A stretch of DNA of 64,000 nucleotides from Mactromeris polynyma (Eukaryota; Mollusca; Bivalvia; Venerida; Mactridae): contig JASFXZ010000009.1 in the NCBI GenBank assembly GCA_032209605.1, positions 22,369,553 through 22,433,552 on the forward strand, in the 5' to 3' direction. Positions 62,101 to 64,000 of this stretch are shown here, one piece after another. Made by a program: the position numbers and the translations under genes. The notes under the pieces were generated by a model. That model saw nothing but the letters and a program-made list of their open reading frames with translations, ran no database searches and had not been told where the DNA came from. The first letter of the stretch is position 1. The number at the start of each line of letters is the position of its first letter.

Positions 62101-62990
62101 TCTATTTTTTTTATTTAAGACAGTGGTAATGCGGGAGTATTAATCACCTTCAATAATAGCTCCAGTTTAGTCTGGTCTTCCACTGCCTTTATCAGATTTA
62201 TGTAAAATTTGTCAAATAAGAAATAGAGTTCCTAGTCTTGATGATGTAACATTAATAGTTTCCAACTGTAGTATGGAGGCTTAACTGTGTTATATTTTTT
62301 ACCCTAGGTGGATTGGACAGTTGTATACGAGTTTGGGATCTCAGAAAAACTGCTGGCAGTTCTTTATCAACGTATGTTACATTTACATAATACAGTGCAA
62401 CCTCTCCATAGCAATACCTTTTGGAAGATGCAAATTTTGACTGTTGTCAAGAGGTTTTCAGTGAAGTGAGATTGAAGTCATTGTAAATTCTTACTACAGG
62501 AAAATTGATATCATTGAAAAGAGGTTGTTGCTCAACAGAGAGGTTTCCCAAACACCCTAATTTTCACGACTTCAGTTCAAAACAATATTTCACAAATTAA
62601 TTATGCTCGATTTTTTAGATCAGGATTTTCAGGAGTTTTCATGACTTGAACACTCCAAAGTTAAATCAAGTTGTTATATAGTACATGTAGTTAAATAATG
62701 CTCCTTCTTAAATATTTCTCACAGGTAAACATGACTTTGTTCTTCTAGGTAGAGAGTAATTGGTATGAAGATATTAACAGCTTGCCACGCTAATATTTTA
62801 AGAGCATGGTTATATTGTTGTTGATTGTACAGGATTGTAATCTAAGGATAACATAAAAAATTCTTTCCTTTGTAGGTCAGAAAATCATAATTCAAGTGAA
62901 CTACTTGGAGCGTTTCCTACCAAATCAATACCTGTCATATACCTCAACTTCACTACCCATAATGTGCTACAAGCTGCTGGAGCGGTCTGA
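32116..62990 (+). CDS. TAF5L: TAF5-like RNA polymerase II p300/CBP-associated factor-associated factor (SAGA subunit), 15 coding exons
   Basis: Exons: 32116-32184, 37876-38033, 39614-39732, 41459-41588, 43451-43514, 44846-44900, 51851-52064, 52398-52580, 53622-53728, 54568-54649, 57633-57744, 59987-60155, 61581-61703, 62308-62371, 62876-62990. All junctions are GT-AG and phases agree; the join is 1,764 bases, 587 residues, matching the family's usual 589. Exon 1 encodes [20 protein letters not shown], the TAF5L N terminus (LisH-like). Exons 2-7 cover the TAF5 N-terminal domain (about residues 70-270, e.g. [11 protein letters not shown]). Exons 8-15 give about six WD40 blades with GH...W-D signatures ([62 protein letters not shown]). 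TAF5L is a core scaffold of the SAGA histone acetyltransferase coactivator in the nucleus, pairing with TAF6L. Single odd points: donor of the 52398-52580 exon is the weak GTGGTC, and one blade has SD for WD (IRVSDL). Confidence 0.95.
33040..33115 (+). repeat. TTTATT/CACTCA simple repeat
   Basis: Low-complexity run of TTTATTTA and CACTCAGTCACTCA inside the MULE; it opens a spurious frame. Confidence 0.6.
33168..33385 (+). repeat. Tandem repeat, about 59-base units, 3-4 copies
   Basis: GTTCAAGTTAATTTCAGCTG...CATACA...TACATCAAGCACATAT recurs starting at about 33,171, 33,230 and 33,285, with a degenerate fourth unit to 33,385. It lies just beyond the stop codon of the MULE transposase remnant. 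Confidence 0.75.
33711..33960 (-). mobile_element. Possible LINE 3' tail fragment nested in the MULE
   Basis: ACAATAAATTACAGAATACAGAATAG next to TTTATTTGGC resembles a LINE 3' tail microsatellite in reverse orientation. No coding part is present. Confidence 0.25.
34719..36194 (+). mobile_element. Nearly complete Tc1-like transposon in TAF5L intron 1
   Basis: Length 1,476 bases. The terminal inverted repeats are identical over about 30 bases, starting CTAGCGGAAAAAAGAAACTG, and TA flanks each end, the target of Tc1/mariner elements. It lies in the same orientation as TAF5L, between the MULE and exon 2. Perfect ends and one coding lesion suggest a young insertion. Confidence 0.95.
35014..36021 (+). 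pseudogene. Tc1-like DD34E transposase, one in-frame stop
   Basis: Cut-and-paste transposase of the Tc1 family. An N-terminal paired-type helix-turn-helix (residues about 1-110, e.g. [19 protein letters not shown], and the second domain [19 protein letters not shown]) is followed by the catalytic domain with [18 protein letters not shown] and [13 protein letters not shown]. There are 34 residues between the second Asp and the Glu, so it is DD34E. The frame runs to a TAA at 35,887-35,889 (codon 292). The same frame continues with family-like sequence ([36 protein letters not shown]) to a TGA at 36,019-36,021, for 335 codons. The stop removes the C-terminal 43 residues but none of the catalytic triad. 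Confidence 0.9.
36195..37875. other. TAF5L intron 1, distal part; no clear element
   Basis: AT-rich with no repeat ends, coding frame or RNA gene that I can support. ATGAAAATCTCAT-type local palindrome near 36,565-36,595. Confidence 0.5.
38072..38237. mobile_element. MITE, CAGGG(G)TGTCA termini, copy 1
   Basis: 166 bases between TA dinucleotides, with ends CAGGGATATCAATA and TAGTGACACCCCTG. It matches 49,517-49,681 throughout (GCATCATC...GGCTACTTTTCTTGTATG). It starts 38 bases after the exon 2 donor. Confidence 0.8.
38274..38535. mobile_element. MITE, GGGTCCATATTC termini
   Basis: 262 bases with about 45-base inverted ends: GGGTCCATATTCACAAAC...AAGACTGAATCTCAGAC against the complement of GTCTGAGATTCAGTCTT...GAATATAGGCCC. 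No clear target duplication. Confidence 0.75.
39115..39240. repeat. Dispersed repeat, copy 1 (TTTTCTTAAA...TGGAACTGC)
   Basis: CTTTTCTTAAAAATTTTCTGGAACTGC through GCGTAGGTCAGGA to GACTCTCGTATTTGTTG matches 60,976-61,100. No ends are resolved. Confidence 0.55.
40065..40149 (+). mobile_element. CRE-bearing MITE, right-end fragment
   Basis: Right third of the family described at 61,261-61,498: GGTGACATCACATGTGAC, AAATGACGTTGCTTAAAGAA, GAGGTTGGAAATCGTACAGC. The left part is missing. Confidence 0.75.
40405..40690 (-). repeat. Dispersed repeat, reverse copy (AGGCACAAGGAATGGCC family)
   Basis: On the minus strand: CAGTGCCTCCCCACGCAGAC, CTTCGGGAAAACAACAATCC, GGAACAGAGGCACAAGGATG, ATTAATGGATGGAAAAGATC and GGCCGAAACTGGGCGGG, in the same order as 30,040-30,345. 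It is GC-richer than its surroundings and has few decay signs, so this may be the best-kept copy. Confidence 0.75.
41709..42154. mobile_element. hAT-type MITE, TAGAGCTGT(CA)TTGAT termini
   Basis: 446 bases ending TAGAGCTGTTTTTGATAG and CTAATCAATGACAGCTCTA (inverted). Flanking octamers CCCATAAC (41,701-41,708) and CCCCTAAC (42,155-42,162) match at 7 of 8, an 8-base target duplication as for hAT elements. AT-rich interior with ATCGAT-type repeats. Same family as 60,219-60,660. Confidence 0.8.
42255..42335. repeat. AAGACCACCTCAATA repeat fragment
   Basis: ACCTCAATATTAAGACCACC followed by GGTGGTCGCATTATCGAGGT and TACTGTA, the right half of the element at 9,023-9,252. Confidence 0.6.
42543..42882. 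mobile_element. MITE, ATATGTTTGTTTCAGGTTTC termini
   Basis: 340 bases with about 20-base perfect inverted ends, then imperfect inverted CGACC..ACCCTATTTTTT segments. It lies in the intron after exon 4. Confidence 0.75.
43553..43774. mobile_element. MITE, GTATACTCAGCACATTTAAA termini, copy 1
   Basis: About 220 bases with inverted ends (TACTCAGCACATTTAAAAAC against GTTTTTAAATGGACTGAGTA). It begins 38 bases after the exon 5 donor (43,514). Second copy at 56,374-56,594. Confidence 0.75.
43980..44120 (-). mobile_element. Possible tRNA-derived SINE fragment
   Basis: On the minus strand, GTCAGATTTCAGATGGAAGG and TCCTCAGTTCAATCCC fit an anticodon-arm/T-arm layout with a B-box-like TTCAATCC. The tail CCTTGGCGTTTGTCCTTAAG follows. 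Confidence 0.3.
44430..44640 (+). mobile_element. Possible tRNA-derived SINE
   Basis: An A-box-like AGTAGCGAGTCTGACTCC and a B-box-like ATGAGTTTGAACCCCGC lie about 40 bases apart at the right order, followed by a non-tRNA body (GGCACAAGCACTGGTTGG). Consistent with a V-SINE-like element, not a functional tRNA. Confidence 0.4.
45245..45410 (+). repeat. Dispersed repeat, copy 3 (TTTACCTCC...GATAGGCA family)
   Basis: TTTACAATATTTACCTCC, TTGATAGGCACATTTCCTT, GGGAATATAATGTAAATGATG and TCATTATGCCCATGAGGGCA match 30,950-31,090 in order. Confidence 0.7.
45638..45930 (+). repeat. Dispersed repeat (TTTGCATATCAGTGTTGT family), copy 1
   Basis: About 290 bases match 46,377-46,665 throughout (GATTGGTTAACCT, ATCCACTGAATT, GATCATAACATCTC-type blocks). 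The reverse copy is at 25,931-26,100. Confidence 0.8.
46360..46665 (+). repeat. Dispersed repeat (TTTGCATATCAGTGTTGT family), copy 2
   Basis: Direct repeat of 45,638-45,930, about 740 bases away in the same intron. It keeps the extra left block GCAGCCGTACTAACATGGAT shared with 25,931-26,100. Confidence 0.8.
47395..47568. mobile_element. MITE, CAGTCGGACC termini, copy 1
   Basis: 174 bases between TA dinucleotides, ends CAGTCGGACCTTGTT and AACTAGGTTCGACTG. Interior has TTCGAATGATAC-type repeats. Related to 52,600-52,754. Confidence 0.75.
48864..48988. repeat. Long near-perfect hairpin, arms about 52 bases
   Basis: The left arm runs AAAGATTTGGTAGAGTTGAC ... AGATCTGTTTA ... TAGACCATAGA and the right arm is its reverse complement with few mismatches; the loop is about 10 bases around TTTATACA. 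It sits in the 6.95-kb intron between exons 6 and 7. It could be a short fold-back element, or form a double-stranded RNA processed to small RNAs; the sequence alone does not decide. Confidence 0.7.
49517..49681. mobile_element. MITE, CAGGG(G)TGTCA termini, copy 2
   Basis: 165 bases, ends CACGGGTGTCAATA and CATAGTGACACCCTTG, preceded by TA. Same family as 38,072-38,237. Confidence 0.7.
49682..50877. other. TAF5L intron 6, unassigned part
   Basis: No element with clear ends. 50,515-50,575 has GAGTGCTGAGT-type repeats reminiscent of the minisatellite at 9,771. Confidence 0.4.
50878..51035. repeat. TTGTTGCTCAAGAGAGG repeat with internal direct duplication
   Basis: GTAGACAGATTGTTGCTCAA and GAGAGGGCTG occur twice about 60 bases apart. 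Part of the CAGTGCAACCTCTCC MITE family (see 62,393). Confidence 0.6.
51495..51665 (+). repeat. Imperfect tandem duplication, about 75-base unit, near exon 7
   Basis: TTTTAACGAGGTTAAATTGG through TAATTGTGTTATTGAA is repeated with few changes, ending in GAGAGGTTGTTGCTTAAGAG. It lies about 190 bases before the exon 7 acceptor. Confidence 0.65.
52600..52754. mobile_element. MITE, CAGTC...CCAACTG termini, 20 bases after a splice donor
   Basis: About 155 bases between TA dinucleotides. Shares CGGGTCCGAAA, TATTCAAATTCAATGTGA, CATCGGGACCTGACATTTA and TTCGGATGA blocks with 47,395-47,568. The donor of the 52398-52580 exon is 19 bases upstream, and the exon's frame reads on through the MITE to a stop at 52,780. 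Confidence 0.7.
53173..53418 (-). mobile_element. CRE-bearing MITE, copy in reverse orientation
   Basis: About 245 bases with long inverted ends (TATATGAG...CCGCTG, GATTTCCAACCTCT against AGAGGTTGTAAATC, CAGCGCTCATATA). TGACGTCA octamers at 53,214-53,221 and 53,370-53,377. Reverse orientation relative to the other three full copies. Confidence 0.85.
53846..54300. mobile_element. hAT-like MITE, TAGGGATGTCAAC termini
   Basis: 455 bases with ends TAGGGATGTCAACGAATATTC and its near complement (GAATATTC...TTAGTTGACATCCCTA); the interior is rich in GAATATTCG. Flanking octamers ATTATATT and ATTTGATT agree at 6 of 8, so the target duplication is doubtful. Confidence 0.7.
54677..54800 (+). repeat. 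AGCTCACCTGAGC-type repeat fragment
   Basis: TTAGCTCACCTGAGCAC followed by GTTGATCGTTGGCTGTCCAG and ACATCTCCTCCTAAACTGCTG is a repeat start often seen in bivalve genomes (recollection). It begins 28 bases after the 54,649 donor. Confidence 0.4.
54801..56370. other. TAF5L intron 10, middle part
   Basis: No confident element. GGCAAATCCGGAGATTGCACC near 54,890 and, in reverse, TCAAATCCGGGAGTCTCCTGC near 55,900 hint at a diverged inverted pair about 1 kb apart, too weak to call. Confidence 0.3.
56374..56594. mobile_element. MITE, ATACTCAGTACATTTAA termini, copy 2
   Basis: About 220 bases with inverted ends (ACTCAGTACATTTAATAAC against GTTTTTAAATGTACTGAGTG). Same family as 43,553-43,774. Confidence 0.75.
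56869..57116 (+). mobile_element. CRE-bearing MITE, full copy
   Basis: About 248 bases, ends ATATGAATGCTGCTATCGG and GTACAGCGACGCTCATAT. Palindromic GTGACGTCAC and ATGACGTCACTT sites in the right half; interior CCATATGGTTACTTCG... inverted with CATATTGCCATATGG. Confidence 0.85.
57843..57920. repeat. CAGTGCAAC...TTTTGACTGTTG MITE fragment
   Basis: TACAGTGCAACTGAACAACTC, GGGAGACACAAATTTTGACTG, left end of the family at 62,393. Confidence 0.55.
58136..59340 (+). repeat. Tandem array of 145-base units, about 8 copies
   Basis: GGTTTCCGGCGAATAAC begins units at 58,136, 58,281, 58,426, 58,571, 58,716, 58,861 and 59,006, exactly 145 bases apart; diverged units follow at 59,151 and about 59,291. Each has CATCAAACTTGGTGTA, GTAAGAACATGTGGAGAGCT, TTGGGATTGCTTTTGG and AAAGGTCAAGGTCACCG. 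Inner units 2-5 are nearly identical, edge units diverged, as expected from unequal exchange. It is preceded by ACCAGGTTTTTGAAAAAAAC and GGGCGGGCGGGCGGGCGTC (58,060-58,125), which probably form the left end of a carrier element. Repeats of this kind in bivalves are linked to Helitron-like or pearl-type elements (recollection). Confidence 0.9.
59519..59590. repeat. TTGTTGCTCAAGAGAGGTT MITE fragment
   Basis: TTGAGAGGTTGTTGCTCAAG followed by TACAACAGGAAAAATTTATC, CCTGTTGTTATAGAG; fragment of the 62,393 family, directly abutting the CRE-bearing MITE. Confidence 0.55.
59593..59831 (+). mobile_element. CRE-bearing MITE, full copy
   Basis: About 239 bases, ends GAGCGCTGCTGTGGGATTTCC and CATACAGCGGCACTC. 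One TGACGTCA is intact in the left arm (about 59,629-59,636); right-arm sites are mutated (TGACACCTCA, TGACATCG). It ends 155 bases before the 59,987 exon. Confidence 0.85.
60219..60660. mobile_element. hAT-type MITE, TRGGGMTGTCATTGAT termini
   Basis: 442 bases with ends TGGGGATGTCATTGATAC and GAATCAATGACAGCCCTA. Flanking octamers GAAACAAG (60,211-60,218) and GACACAAG (60,661-60,668) match at 7 of 8. Same family as 41,709-42,154. Confidence 0.8.
60976..61100. repeat. Dispersed repeat, copy 2 (TTTTCTTAAA...TGGAACTGC)
   Basis: Matches 39,115-39,240: CTTTTCTTAAACGTTTCCTGGAACTGC-type start (split by changes), GTGCCAAATTGGCGTGTAGG, GACTCTTGTATCTGTTG. Confidence 0.55.
61261..61498 (+). mobile_element. 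CRE-bearing MITE, best-kept copy
   Basis: 238 bases. Ends GAGCGCTGCTATGGGA...CAACCTCTTCTGTAAATGACGTCAT and the complement of AAATGACGTCAC...GAAATCGTACAGCAGCGCTC, an inverted repeat of about 45 bases. TGACGTCA octamers at 61,297-61,304, 61,427-61,434 and 61,455-61,462. It ends 82 bases before the 61,581 exon. Confidence 0.9.
62393..62550. mobile_element. MITE, CAGTGCAACCTCTCC left end, 20 bases after a splice donor
   Basis: TA then CAGTGCAACCTCTCCATAGC, GATGCAAATTTTGACTGTTG, and GAGGTTGTTGCTCAACAGAG at the right. Related fragments at 50,878, 57,843, 59,519 and 63,121. It starts 20 bases after the 62,371 donor. Confidence 0.7.
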
Positions 62991-63120
62991 CAGGTGATGA
63001 CATGTAGCATGTTCAACACAGTGATAACAGGATGTATTCCAGAGTGCTGAAATTGACATATTTGATGCTCGGTGCCAACTGCAAATGTTGGGATGCTGTA
63101 TTGATGTCATCATACATCAG

Positions 63121-63262
63121 TACAATGCATCCTCTCCATAGCAACACCCTTTAGGAGACACAAATATTGGCTGTTGTTGAGAGGTTGTTGCTTTACAGAG
63201 GTATAAAATGGATAGTAAATTATTTCAGCAGGAACAATTGATCCCGTTGTTGAAGAGCAGTG
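63121..63262. mobile_element. MITE fragment in the TAF5L 3' untranslated region
   Basis: TACAATGCATCCTCTCCATAG, GCAACACCC, GAGACACAAATATTGGCTG, GAGAGGTTGTTGCTTTACAG, GGAACAATTGATCCCGTTG. It begins 130 bases after the stop codon, before the first polyadenylation signal, so it should be transcribed in the mature mRNA. Confidence 0.65.
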
Positions 63263-63546
63263 CTCTAGAAATCCAACAAGTCTTATTGGCCGATTGGGGC
63301 TACCAACAGTTGAGTTGGACAAGTGTGTTATGCACGCCTACTTAACTTTTAATCCATACCCCATAATGCTTGGAGATATGTACTGTTGATTCTTCACAAA
63401 ACAAATGATAATGTGCTATATGTATCAGACAGATTACATGTACTTTTTGTACATGTATATCAATTCAAATTCGGTTTACAGATTTTAATCAAGCTTTGTA
63501 TGAAGTGGCTGATGTGAATAGTAACATGAAGAAAAAAAATTCAACA

Positions 63547-63552
63547 AATAAA
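63547..63552 (+). terminator. Putative polyadenylation signal of TAF5L
   Basis: AATAAA about 560 bases after the stop codon; no earlier AATAAA is seen between 62,991 and this point. The rest of the window to 64,000 shows no other feature. Confidence 0.45.
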
Positions 63553-64000
63553 GAACACTGTCTGACAGATGCACTCGCACATCATTGACAATGAAATTGA
63601 ATAACTGTGTAAGTGGTAAAGTTTGTGAAGTGTAAATGTTCGTGAATTTTGCAAATTCCAGAGTTACGAAATTTCTGCGTTCAGTTAAGGTGTTTGCAGG
63701 TAATGTTTCGTAACATTGGCAATTTGGTTCCCATGTGCAGCATGCCAGTAAATGTGATATGGTGAGTCAGGGTTACAAAACAAAACAGTTTCGTAATGTT
63801 CGCATTTGTTATCAGTAACTGAACACGGGGCAAGTCTTGTTGCCTGTGAAGATTTTTTATGTGTGTAATTAAACATGGAATTTTGTTGAGAACAAGATAA
63901 GTAACCGACAAAGAAAACTGTTAGTAATTTGCAAAACTGTGAAGTTTCATAGATGTGACAATGAGTGCTAAACAGGAACCCTATGATTTATATAAGTGTG

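Overview
The window looks like nuclear DNA of a marine lophotrochozoan, most probably a bivalve mollusc. It is AT-rich and intron-containing, gene-sparse and crowded with transposon remains. It carries a pair of RING-less TRIM-like (double B-box, coiled coil, NHL-type propeller) genes of the kind expanded in bivalves, a tandem-array element with a 145-base unit of molluscan type, and many short terminal-inverted-repeat elements (MITEs). The species assignment is inference from this content; there is no marker gene that fixes it.

Region 1 (1-18,516) is a segmental duplication in direct orientation: copy A about 96-8,796 and copy B about 11,896-18,516. Each copy holds one intact two-exon TRIM-like gene (564 and 583 residues) plus matching 5' and 3' flanks and the same two MITEs. 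Copy A alone carries a 1.75-kb, 5'-truncated LINE; copy B is the uninterrupted site with a single copy of the target sequence. A minisatellite (9,771-10,196) lies between the copies.

Region 2 (18,517-32,090) has no intact gene that I can support. It holds a diverged tandem array, a decayed zinc-finger/TatD-like reading frame (20,911-22,750), a short Cys-containing reading frame of unknown family (25,097-25,495), a decayed CENP-B/pogo-like DDE transposase with an internal 345-base tandem duplication (26,850-28,080), a Tc1 N-terminal fragment, and several dispersed repeats.

Region 3 (32,116-62,990) is one gene, the SAGA-complex subunit TAF5L, 15 coding exons on the + strand. All exon phases join to give an uninterrupted 587-residue protein, with the TAF5 N-terminal domain in exons 2-6 and WD40 repeats in exons 7-15. 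The first coding exon is only 69 bases and was found by its phase and its match to the family N terminus. The introns hold a decayed MULE with compound terminal repeats, a nearly complete Tc1-like transposon with one stop codon, five copies of a MITE that carries palindromic TGACGTCA sites, hAT-type MITEs with near-perfect 8-base target duplications, a 120-base hairpin, and a 1.2-kb array of 145-base units. Several of these elements sit within about 20-40 bases of splice donors.

The two gene modules have no evident functional link. The most informative features are the dated duplication of the TRIM-like gene and the density of structured transposon material inside TAF5L.
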